Origin: a virus
Direction: 5' to 3' (one strand)
DNA: 20,609 nucleotides
IMG/VR virus record: IMGVR_UViG_3300035698_002781
Coordinates: 1 to 20,609 of that record
Position 1 is the stretch's first letter. Each line of letters opens with the position of its first letter. The translations under genes were made by a program, and so were the position numbers. A model generated the notes under the pieces. That model ran no database searches. It saw only the letters and a list, made by a program, of their open reading frames with translations, and had not been told where the DNA came from. This document shows positions 13,775-20,609 of the stretch, one piece after another.

Positions 13775-14227
13775 TTATCCTGCCATATCCTCAAGTGATA
13801 CCTGTTCTGGGGGTACAACCGCTTCTATTCGATCTGCTTGTGTTTGATTTTGTGGTAAACGTTGTGACTTGTCAATTGATTTGTCCCTTCGGGTCACGCT
13901 CTTAACTGCCGAAATCATATCGTCTGTGTCAATAATATTGAATTGTTCAGTCAACTCGTCCGGTAATACGGTTGGTAGCGAAGCTAACGGGCCGAATATG
14001 GTGTCCACCGATTGATCACGCTTAACTAATGCTTGATCATAAAGAGCCTTTAATCGGCTTTTTTCGGCACTCAAATTGATTAATTCTTTCTTACATACCG
14101 AAACCTTAACGACCGCATCCACACCGTGTACATATTGGAGGATTAGGACCTCAGGTGCCGTTAGGGTTTTTTGAACCTCGTTCATTGTTGATCCGGCTAA
14201 GCGGATCGTTGCATTGTAATACTGCAT
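13775..14227 (-). CDS. Conserved-looking phage protein of unknown function (150 aa)
   Basis: The N-terminal half starts MQYYNATIRLAGSTMNEVQK, followed by LTAPEVLILQYVHGVDAVVKV. This is a pattern I associate with small proteins lying between capsid and adaptor genes in alphaproteobacterial podophages; no function can be named. A Lys-rich helix follows (SAEKSRLKALYDQALVKRDQ), then an acidic, disordered tail rich in Gln and Arg. Position suggests a role in head completion or head-tail joining. It is the first gene after a strong terminator, so its level probably depends on readthrough. The start has AAAGG ten bases upstream. Confidence 0.75.
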   Translation of the reverse strand: MQYYNATIRLAGSTMNEVQKTLTAPEVLILQYVHGVDAVVKVSVCKKELINLSAEKSRLKALYDQALVKRDQSVDTIFGPLASLPTVLPDELTEQFNIIDTDDMISAVKSVTRRDKSIDKSQRLPQNQTQADRIEAVVPPEQVSLEDMAG

Positions 14228-14257
14228 TTTTCATTGCCTTTCGCAGTTAGAGTGAAA

Positions 14258-14288
14258 AAAAAGGTGGTGCGGCGAACACCACCTTTTT
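14258..14288. terminator. Bidirectional intrinsic terminator after the decoration gene
   Basis: A perfect 12-bp stem pairs AAAAAGGTGGTG (14258-14269) with CACCACCTTTTT (14277-14288) around a 7-base loop. On the - strand it is followed by T residues, so it ends leftward transcripts after the capsid and decoration genes. The A/T ends also make it work in reverse. As it is inside the virion operon, it probably lowers, rather than stops, expression of the tail genes. Confidence 0.9.
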
Positions 14289-14298
14289 CGTGAAAAGA

Positions 14299-15192
14299 TT
14301 AACCACCGTATTGGGTTACACCTTTATATTTAGGATCAGGTATCGCAACAATGAGTTTAAACACTGCTGCACCATCTGCTGCACTATTTGGATCATACGT
14401 TCCGCGAACATCACCAGTCGTTGCTGTAGCAGCGGCTGATACACCGGCAACAATAGTACCGGCTGTTGGTGCAGCACCATCTTCTAGTTCAACCAGCACA
14501 TATGCTGTGCCTGGGAGGAATACTGGAAGACCAAGAACATCACCTGTACCAACAAACACACCGTTTGATGTAGTGGCGCTTGAAACGACACCGGTAACAG
14601 TTTTGAATGCTTTTTTACCAGCAACGGCAGTTGCACCGTTCAAAGTAATATTCTCAACCATTGTGGTGCCATATTCGTCTGTACCAGTGACTGTCAATAC
14701 AGCTGTATCGGCACCACCGGAATCGACAATAATGTTACGAGGCACATCAAGTGTCGCAACACCACCTGCAACCAATGCACCATCTAACGTTTGTGCACCA
14801 GCGGCTGCCGATTGCGCCTCACAAATACCATTCGGGTCAGATACATCAGCTGCACCAAGTGTCAATGTGAGAAGTGCTGTGTCAGCAGAATTGTTGATAA
14901 CAATTCCCTCATCAACCGCACCATCGGTACCAAGAACATTAAACTGAGCATTCATACGGGCACCAACTGGAATTGAAGTCGCACCCAGATAAGTTACCGT
15001 AATATTTGAAGCACCGAAGGACACAGTGAAATCGGTTGGTGACGCCAGCAAACGCTGAAATTTATCAACCCAAATCTTGTGACCAAATGCCGTAAATGAA
15101 CCAGCGTTTGTGTTAGCGGGGTACGAAAAAGTAGCCGTGCCGCTTGTCGCAATCGCTGAACCAGCAGTAGTTTCAGAAGTTTTAAAAGACAT
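14299..15192 (-). CDS. Capsid decoration/structural protein with Ig-like domain
   Basis: This 297-aa protein, rich in Ala, Thr, Val and Gly, lies directly downstream of the major capsid gene. The N-terminal part (about 20-90) is all-beta, with FGHKIWVDKFQRLLASPTDF. Residues about 145-225 resemble an Ig-like beta domain found in several phage head proteins, with AVLTVTGTDEYGTTMVENIT, KKAFKTVTGVVSS and VGTGDVLGLPVF. The C-terminus contains GDVRGTYDPN, also recurrent in such proteins. It probably binds the outer capsid surface for stability or weak adhesion. AAGGA lies before the ATG, and the terminator just after it suggests co-transcription with the capsid gene for high yield. A head-fibre role is the alternative. 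Confidence 0.72.
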   Translation of the reverse strand: MSFKTSETTAGSAIATSGTATFSYPANTNAGSFTAFGHKIWVDKFQRLLASPTDFTVSFGASNITVTYLGATSIPVGARMNAQFNVLGTDGAVDEGIVINNSADTALLTLTLGAADVSDPNGICEAQSAAAGAQTLDGALVAGGVATLDVPRNIIVDSGGADTAVLTVTGTDEYGTTMVENITLNGATAVAGKKAFKTVTGVVSSATTSNGVFVGTGDVLGLPVFLPGTAYVLVELEDGAAPTAGTIVAGVSAAATATTGDVRGTYDPNSAADGAAVFKLIVAIPDPKYKGVTQYGG

Positions 15193-15214
15193 GATTTTAT
15201 TCCTTTCTTCTCAA

Positions 15215-16258
15215 TTAAGCGATTGTAACAATACCGGAGGTATTGCGTTGTTTACAAACAAGACCGCAAACATCAGTCATCGCACGATACATAACATACT
15301 TGTCATGTGGTCGAGCAGGTGAGTGACGTTTATTGCGTTCACCATCCATGTACATAGGGTAAATCGCGTTACAATCGATAATGTACAAGTATTTGCTTTC
15401 ATTTTCTTCATCCAATGTCGGATCGTAGAAAATGTTAACACCTTTAAATTGGGTGTCAGCAACACTCATATCGATTGAACCTTGACCGGCCCATCCGTTG
15501 TCAGTGTAGGTGCCGTTCGTGCGAAGTTCTTTTTCAAGAGCATCTAGGAAATCGGAACCAGCAAACATGATGTGTTTTGGTGAACCATATCGTTTCAACT
15601 GACGGAATTCAACCTGTAGAGCCTGAGCAATTGTCGAACTCGCAGGTGACGCTGTTGAAAGTGCTAGGTTCGCACGATTTCTCCACCATGTATTTGTTGA
15701 CTGATCAATACCACCAACGATTGTTGCTGATGTCGGATCGGTTAACAACAATGACTTCAGACCAGGAACAAGTTCGCTGTCTGCTGTACCATCACGCCAA
15801 AACATGTTGTTCATGCCACGTGCGCGACCTTCCATCATGTCTTCAATCTTATCATCAAGCAAATCAGCAAGTGCTGTTACTTCACGATCAGAGTGACGAG
15901 ATTCACCGCGGCCATTTGAAGTTTCCGTAATAGAAATACCATTACGTTGCAATTCATCAAACGTAACTTCAATACCTGAGTGGATACGTTTATATGGGAA
16001 AGTTGCGGTTTTGATGTTAGCAGGATTTGTGTAACTCACACTGTCATCATGTGAGAAACCCTGGATAGTCGTTGAGTATTCACCTTTGACCCGAAGGGTA
16101 AGGAATTCCTTACCAGCTGGGAACTTCTTAGATTTTTTATCAAAAGCTTGAAGTAAAGGTTTGTCTTGGATCGTTTGAGAATAAATCTTTCCACGTTCCA
16201 TGTGATGATCAAGAGTAGCATTAGAAATGTTCTCAAGTTCTTGGATTGTAAATGCCAT
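15215..16258 (-). CDS. Major capsid protein (HK97-like fold inferred)
   Basis: This 347-aa protein follows the scaffold gene and builds the icosahedral shell. Supporting features are an extended N-terminal arm with helix (MAFTIQELENISNATLDHHM), a strand pair around KEFLTLRVKGEYSTTIQGF, and a spine-type helix ALADLLDDKIEDMMEGRARG. An A-domain region follows with the block YGSPKHIMFAGSDFLDALE, and the C-terminal segment includes KYVMYRAMTDVCGLV. Length is close to T7 gp10A (about 345 aa). The start has a strong AAGGAG eight bases upstream, as expected for a highly made protein. The HK97 fold is family knowledge, not read from the sequence. Confidence 0.9.
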   Translation of the reverse strand: MAFTIQELENISNATLDHHMERGKIYSQTIQDKPLLQAFDKKSKKFPAGKEFLTLRVKGEYSTTIQGFSHDDSVSYTNPANIKTATFPYKRIHSGIEVTFDELQRNGISITETSNGRGESRHSDREVTALADLLDDKIEDMMEGRARGMNNMFWRDGTADSELVPGLKSLLLTDPTSATIVGGIDQSTNTWWRNRANLALSTASPASSTIAQALQVEFRQLKRYGSPKHIMFAGSDFLDALEKELRTNGTYTDNGWAGQGSIDMSVADTQFKGVNIFYDPTLDEENESKYLYIIDCNAIYPMYMDGERNKRHSPARPHDKYVMYRAMTDVCGLVCKQRNTSGIVTIA

Positions 16259-16279
16259 GTGATTCGCTCCTTTGGCAGT

Positions 16280-17320
16280 TTATTGGTTTAATGTCCTACG
16301 AATCACGTCTGATGTATCTTTCGGTGCAGGTAAAGAGGAACTTGAACTACCACCATCAACAGTTGTAACAGCTTTCTTTGGTTTATATTTCTGCATTTCC
16401 GCTTCTATATACCCCTTGGCATTATTCGCCAATTCAATAGCCTGTTCAGCCGTTCTTGGTAACGTTCCGTTCTTACTTCCCCTGACCAACAACAACTCGA
16501 TGTGATCGTGAACACGGGTTTTCTTAGCCGCGTAGTCAGGGTCTGATGTCGACCATTGCTTTTCCCAATTAGTTATACGTGATTGGATTTCCGCAACGTT
16601 CGTCTGCTGACGGTTGACCTGTTGTTGTTGCTGATGATGGGCTTGTTCATTTCTAATAACTTGCTGTGTCTGACCGTTCGCCCTTAATTGTGACAATTCT
16701 TGAGCAGCTGGTTGGGTTATAAAACCCTGATCAACTTGCTGTTTCAAATCATCAGGTAAAACACGACCTGTCATCGTAAGCAATTTATTATAATGAGGTG
16801 CAATAAGCGCGAGAGCCTTTTCAGGATCGCTCTTCATCATTGCACCAATATCAAACAGTTCGTTGGCTTCATTCTCACTAATACGATTAGTGGTCAAGAA
16901 CTCAGTAAACTGCCTATAATTACCAGCATCAACCTTGGTTTCTTCGAGTTGCTGATTTACATCTCGATACTTGGCCTGAAGGTCTTCAAAGCGTTTACGT
17001 GTTTTAGGCTTCCATGCCTTTAACTCGTCTTCACTAGGTTCGTCAGAACCATCACCTTCTGCCTCAGCTTCGTCTTTCGGCTTAGCATCAGCTTCTTGCG
17101 ATGTATCATCATCTGAACTACTCTCATCGTCGTCAGATTTGTCACCTTCTGGTTTAATGGCGTCCATGACGACATCAAATGTAGATGGTTCTTTCTCTGG
17201 CGTTTTCGAGACGGACGAACCCTCGGTAGTATCTGTGTCCTGTACCTCAGAAGTGGACGAATCCTCCGGTAACTGGTCCTTTTCGGGTTTTTGTCTCTCG
17301 ACATCGGTTGGCGAATCCAT
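16280..17320 (-). CDS. Capsid scaffolding protein
   Basis: This 346-aa protein fits a podovirus scaffold in position (portal, scaffold, capsid) and composition. The first 115 residues are highly acidic and disordered, with runs of Asp, Ser and Glu (DDDESSSDDDTSQEADAK). A helical middle includes KTRKRFEDLQAKYRDVNQQL, followed by a Gln-rich segment (NEQAHHQQQQQVNRQQ). The basic, Ser-rich C-terminus (KPKKAVTTVDGGSSSSS) is where scaffolds usually bind the coat. It would guide procapsid assembly and then leave. GGAGG lies seven bases before the ATG at 17320, and a promoter-like site lies further upstream. Confidence 0.87.
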   Translation of the reverse strand: MDSPTDVERQKPEKDQLPEDSSTSEVQDTDTTEGSSVSKTPEKEPSTFDVVMDAIKPEGDKSDDDESSSDDDTSQEADAKPKDEAEAEGDGSDEPSEDELKAWKPKTRKRFEDLQAKYRDVNQQLEETKVDAGNYRQFTEFLTTNRISENEANELFDIGAMMKSDPEKALALIAPHYNKLLTMTGRVLPDDLKQQVDQGFITQPAAQELSQLRANGQTQQVIRNEQAHHQQQQQVNRQQTNVAEIQSRITNWEKQWSTSDPDYAAKKTRVHDHIELLLVRGSKNGTLPRTAEQAIELANNAKGYIEAEMQKYKPKKAVTTVDGGSSSSSLPAPKDTSDVIRRTLNQ

Positions 17321-17346
17321 TAAACAGCCTCCATTAAAGGTTCCCT

Positions 17347-17362
17347 AACGTTTAACAACGTT
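17347..17362. repeat. Two AACGTT palindromes, 10 bp apart
   Basis: AACGTT occurs at 17347-17352 and 17357-17362, one helical turn apart, between the promoter-like site and the scaffold RBS. Spacing by one turn would place two protein contacts on the same face of the DNA. It could be an operator, or chance in AT-rich DNA. Confidence 0.35.
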
Positions 17363-17373
17363 TGGTTGTACTT

Positions 17374-17402
17374 AGTGTGTCAAACCCCGACAATCAAGTC
17401 AA
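17374..17402 (-). promoter_or_regulatory. Promoter-like site before the scaffold gene
   Basis: On the - strand, TTGACT (17397-17402), a 17-base spacer and CACACT (17374-17379) match a sigma70-type promoter in the -35 box. The -10 box keeps only the second, fourth and last positions. It lies in the longest non-coding gap of the virion operon (17321-17425, 105 bases) and could boost scaffold and capsid transcription. Confidence 0.45.
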
Positions 17403-17425
17403 GAATTAAAACACTTAAATTTCTA

Positions 17426-19516
17426 CTATACCATTGGCGGCTCATACGATGGTTGGGCACCAGGTTCATTGGTCACCGTTGATTGTGCATTGGCTCCACC
17501 TTCTTGACCTTGGGCCTGAGCATCACCCTCCGCATTTACAGCATCACCTTGTGCACCACCCATTTGCGCGTTTAATGCTTGAATAGATGGCATACCTTCA
17601 ACGATAATTTCATCAAGATCAATTTCAAGAAGATCAGCATAGCGTTGACCAAGTGGATACGGATTGACACCTGGTAACTGAAGCAGGTACGGCATACCGC
17701 GTTCCATGTTTGCAAGTTCAGCCGCCTTATTCGGTCTACCGGATGATCCGGCCCGTATCTTAAGGTGGATTTGTTTCGCAACTTGCTCCTTATCGAGTTG
17801 TGGCCACACGGCACCTGGTCCGACAATTTCAGTGATTGTTTCAGGTGATAATTCCATGATTAATAATTGACCGAGTGCGCCAAAAACATCTGTTAAAAAC
17901 TCATCAAGATCATCCACATTCGATGACAACGATGTCATGCGTGATCCTTCACCGATGCTTGCTTCTGTTGCCGTGGCACCGCTAGACCCACCAAGATTAG
18001 CTTCCTGTGCACCAACTGTGCGTAACGTATCCTCCATCTCAGAATTCGTTTCGTATAGGGCCGGATCAATTGGCACACTCTCAAAACGCTGAACAAGATC
18101 ACCAATTTTCTCACCTTGACCCATGCCCTCAAACTCGATCACAGAATGCGCTGGTGAGTTAGCTAATAGTGCTTTATCTTTTTCACTCAATCTACCCCTA
18201 ACAGCCGCATATTTTGGTTTATTCGCCTCACGATGCATCCGTCTGTATTCACGTGACCGGTTGTATTCAGCCTGGACGTGCTTTAACTGATGAACATCAG
18301 ATAATGGGAAAATATCTTCTTCGCTTTCACAATCATTGAATGTCAAAGCAAACACTGGCCAGAAACCTTCCATCCAGTAATCAGGTTCCTTTGGTGATAC
18401 GAGATAACCACTATATCCATCGGCGATTGTGAATGTTTGACCAAGTTCTTTATTGTGAACTTCCCATACACAAATCATGCCTTTTTTATCAGGATTATCA
18501 CCATCGTATTCACTGCTTGAACGACGATGGTATTCAGCTAGTTCACCCTGACCGTGTTGTAAATATGGCGTGAAAGAACCACCAACATCAACATTATATA
18601 ATTTTTGAATTTCGTCATTTGTTTTATGGAACTCACGGGTGATCCAACCGGCACCAACAAATCCCATAAGCTGTGTGCAACGAGGGTCAGGTATAATGTG
18701 TGTTGATTTAGGAAACATAATTTTCGGACCTTCACGCAACAATACATTTTGTTGTTTCTCGAAGTCGCCAATCATTGTTTCAAGTTCAAATATCTCATGC
18801 TCATTCGCTGGATCGATCTCACCGTCCTGAACATCCTGCATACGTCTTTGTAACTCACCCATTTTCTCACGGGCATCCTCAAGACGCATTGTGTCATCTG
18901 GCGATAACTCACCAATATCACGCTGGAAACCAAGCATTGTGTATCCGACACCACATGTTTTAGCGCGACGAACAAACGATTTCATCAATGGTTTCAAACG
19001 TGGTTTTTGCTCATTCGCATAATAATCAAATGCTATTTCCAGTGTCTTACCAATCTTGGTAATCATCTCGTGGTTTTGGCGACCCTGCTCAATATCTTGG
19101 TACAACATCATCGCATTAATATCACCAGATTGCACACCCTGTAATGCTTGCATTGCACTCTCAGGTTTACCATCCCATATTTTGTAATCGAGTGTCTTAC
19201 GTTTCTCAGCTGTTGCCGTTGGGTTCTTGGCATACAATGCCGCAACAGCTTGGTTTATGTAACGATTGACAATTGGGACAGTGTAGTTACCATTCTCAAT
19301 CCATTCTTTTGACGCACCTTGACGAGCAATCATCATGTCGTCGCGCATACGTTTGAAATCTTTTTCGAAGAATTTCTTCGCGGCTATAATGGCTTGTGTC
19401 CACCTTTTTACGGATTCACGCTCACCTTTTTGCAAATCAGGTTCATCGCGTTGAACACCACTATTCACCTCAGGATCACTGATTTGAACACCACTTTGTT
19501 CTGCTTCTTGTTCCAT
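17426..19516 (-). CDS. Portal protein
   Basis: This 696-aa protein forms the dodecameric portal ring where DNA enters and leaves the head. It lies between terminase and scaffold, the standard portal place. Recognisable parts are an N-terminal helical region (RESVKRWTQAIIAAKKFFEK), the segment VPIVNRYINQAVAALYAKNP, the stretch FVRRAKTCGVGYTMLGFQRD, and a long helix-rich region with HQLKHVQAEYNRSREYRRMH. The ATEASIGEGSRMTSLSSN segment is typical of portal clip/stem-to-crown regions. The C-terminal 70 residues are Gly/Ala/Gln-rich and probably disordered. The ATG at 19516 overlaps the terminase stop as TAATG and has GAGGG upstream; an in-frame TTG at 19522 is less likely. Length is nearer P22 portal than T7 gp8. 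Confidence 0.9.
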   Translation of the reverse strand: MEQEAEQSGVQISDPEVNSGVQRDEPDLQKGERESVKRWTQAIIAAKKFFEKDFKRMRDDMMIARQGASKEWIENGNYTVPIVNRYINQAVAALYAKNPTATAEKRKTLDYKIWDGKPESAMQALQGVQSGDINAMMLYQDIEQGRQNHEMITKIGKTLEIAFDYYANEQKPRLKPLMKSFVRRAKTCGVGYTMLGFQRDIGELSPDDTMRLEDAREKMGELQRRMQDVQDGEIDPANEHEIFELETMIGDFEKQQNVLLREGPKIMFPKSTHIIPDPRCTQLMGFVGAGWITREFHKTNDEIQKLYNVDVGGSFTPYLQHGQGELAEYHRRSSSEYDGDNPDKKGMICVWEVHNKELGQTFTIADGYSGYLVSPKEPDYWMEGFWPVFALTFNDCESEEDIFPLSDVHQLKHVQAEYNRSREYRRMHREANKPKYAAVRGRLSEKDKALLANSPAHSVIEFEGMGQGEKIGDLVQRFESVPIDPALYETNSEMEDTLRTVGAQEANLGGSSGATATEASIGEGSRMTSLSSNVDDLDEFLTDVFGALGQLLIMELSPETITEIVGPGAVWPQLDKEQVAKQIHLKIRAGSSGRPNKAAELANMERGMPYLLQLPGVNPYPLGQRYADLLEIDLDEIIVEGMPSIQALNAQMGGAQGDAVNAEGDAQAQGQEGGANAQSTVTNEPGAQPSYEPPMV

Positions 19517-20609
19517 TACCAACCCTCAGACTGCATTTCGCTTTGACGTTTACGTTGCTCACTATCGTGTATCACCCACCCCATTGTACCAGTTTTCGGA
19601 ATATTATTTTTAGGCGGTCTGTAACTGGATGCAGCAAGTTCCTTACTTAATCCTAAACCAATCCATGCCAACCAGTCAACGAAGTCATCGTTAGCACCAT
19701 TCGGAAATTTCATTAACTGATTTTTCGCATCTTGGTACCAAGGTGCGAACGCAGGAAAAAACACTTTTTTCATTGACATACGGCCCTGAATTGATCGCGC
19801 ACGTGACATTTTATCTTTTGTCGGTGTAACGGGATCAAGCATTGTGTATGTCTGCGTTTCAACCATTCTCTTACGTAAAAACGGACCAAATGATTTCGAT
19901 ATTAATTCACTCTCCATCCACCACACAGACGGTGTATTACGCCGCATACTTGCTATCAATTCCTCAACTGTTCTATCAGTTTCCATCTGTTCCCAAACTA
20001 AATCGGGTAGGATATAAATATCATCATTTTCATCAATACCAACACAACCAACAACGGTTTTATCTCGTCGTTGTTTCTGGCTGACAGCATGATCTGACGC
20101 ACCATATTTACGTAAATTGGTTGGTAATTCATTCAGTTGATACTCCATAATCATATCTGTTGTGAAGTAAATACCGTTATCCGGCGTTGGTGAACCCATG
20201 ACAAGCGCAGAAAATGACAATGGATCACCGCGTTTCCATTGCGCGAAAAACTCAAGTGATTTTTCTGTTGACCATAATGCTGTACATGGTGCTTCACCAA
20301 ATTGTTCAATAATCTTCGGGTCCTTGGGTACACTCATTTCCAGGCCCAAAGCGGTTGCCAATTTCTCATCACGGATGACACCTGGGATATTCATAAATTC
20401 CCAATCATCTGATATACCCCTGAAACGTTTATCCCTCTCAGGGTGAGTTGGATCACACAATCGACCGATCAAATCATCTTCGTTCCACCTCGTATTATGG
20501 CTAACTAAACCGTTTGCAATGAAATTTTTAGTAATTGCAACTTCAATGTCAAACACATCCTCAAAACCATCTTCTATAATCTCAACAACCTCATCATCCA
20601 CAATCTTCA
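19516..20609 (-). CDS. terL: Terminase large subunit, C-terminal part, with intein end (5'-partial)
   Basis: The frame is open to the window edge. The first visible residues are the end of an intein, then the C-extein of about 325 aa starts TRWNEDDLIGRL. That matches the TRW-ExDL-GR block near the end of the TerL ATPase domain. The rest is the RNase H-like nuclease that cuts packaged concatemers: D170 in GASDHAVSQ, an acidic position in WWMESEL (E230/E232), and D305/D306/D309 in NDDFVDWLAW (numbered from the GTG at 20601). Walker A and B lie outside the window. With the portal downstream it powers DNA packaging. Its stop overlaps the portal start, so the two are coupled. Activity requires removal of the intein. 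Confidence 0.93.
   Translation of the reverse strand, partial: KIVDDEVVEIIEDGFEDVFDIEVAITKNFIANGLVSHNTRWNEDDLIGRLCDPTHPERDKRFRGISDDWEFMNIPGVIRDEKLATALGLEMSVPKDPKIIEQFGEAPCTALWSTEKSLEFFAQWKRGDPLSFSALVMGSPTPDNGIYFTTDMIMEYQLNELPTNLRKYGASDHAVSQKQRRDKTVVGCVGIDENDDIYILPDLVWEQMETDRTVEELIASMRRNTPSVWWMESELISKSFGPFLRKRMVETQTYTMLDPVTPTKDKMSRARSIQGRMSMKKVFFPAFAPWYQDAKNQLMKFPNGANDDFVDWLAWIGLGLSKELAASSYRPPKNNIPKTGTMGWVIHDSEQRKRQSEMQSEGW
20494..20609 (-). mobile_element. Intein, C-terminal splicing domain (partial)
   Basis: Immediately before the TerL block TRWNEDDL, the frame reads VFDIEVAITKNFIANGLVSHN. Its parts correspond to intein block F (VFDIEV) and block G (NFIANGLVSHN), with penultimate His and terminal Asn at 20494-20499 and Thr as the +1 extein residue (20491-20493). 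All residues needed for the second half of protein splicing are present. The N-terminal splicing blocks, and any homing endonuclease, lie beyond the window. Intein insertion at conserved ATPase sites of phage terminases is known. Confidence 0.92.

Noticed and set aside
14351-14947. 198-aa forward ORF opposite the decoration gene
   Set aside because: Its Ala/Pro/Val/Thr-rich translation mirrors the repetitive decoration gene, and it lies against the operon direction, so it is taken as a shadow frame.

Overview
The window is a stretch of a temperate, short-tailed (podovirus-like) phage or prophage genome. A virion operon with T7-like gene order fills the right three quarters and is read leftward. 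A replication block at the left edge is read rightward. An integrase cassette lies between them. The host is probably an alphaproteobacterium, because the replication block carries a GapR (DUF2312) homologue, a family typical of that class; this is inference. Base composition is AT-leaning by eye and even across the window. No tRNA, CRISPR array, RNA polymerase gene, holin, separate endolysin, tail fibre or primase/helicase was seen.

Left block, + strand (1-3533): the end of an upstream frame, an Enc34-type ssDNA-binding protein (DUF2815), a strong intrinsic terminator, a 77-aa unknown protein, a GapR-like nucleoid protein, a DUF3310 protein with an added four-cysteine N-terminus, and a divergent family-B DNA polymerase with its own 3'-5' exonuclease. 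The genes overlap or nearly touch and look like one replication operon.

Middle block, - strand (3580-4820): a near-consensus sigma70-type promoter carrying a dyad operator, then a previously unlisted 50-aa ORF, a MerR-type excisionase-like protein and a tyrosine integrase, all translationally linked. A perfect 10-bp inverted repeat overlaps the promoter's start point and contains the ribosome binding site of the first gene. The hairpin can form only in RNA reading in from the virion operon, not in RNA started at the local promoter. This predicts that lysogeny genes are silenced at translation during late expression.

Right block, - strand (20609 down to 4837): TerL (with the end of an intein), portal, scaffold, major capsid protein, decoration protein, terminator, a 150-aa unknown, tail adaptor (gp11-like), tail nozzle (gp12-like, with an inserted repeated beta domain), a 205-aa virion protein, a GNAT-like gp13 analogue, a gp14-like protein, a 505-aa internal protein with a peptidoglycan-lytic domain, and a 943-aa gp16-like ejection protein. 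Most start/stop junctions are TAATG overlaps or gaps of 1-6 bases, so the operon appears strongly coupled. A second promoter-like site lies before the scaffold gene.

The most notable points are the TerL intein inserted just before the conserved TRW motif, the promoter-inside-hairpin arrangement controlling the int cassette, the unlisted 50-aa leader gene, the polymerase with an NTDG motif C, and the movement of the lytic domain into the gp15-position protein.
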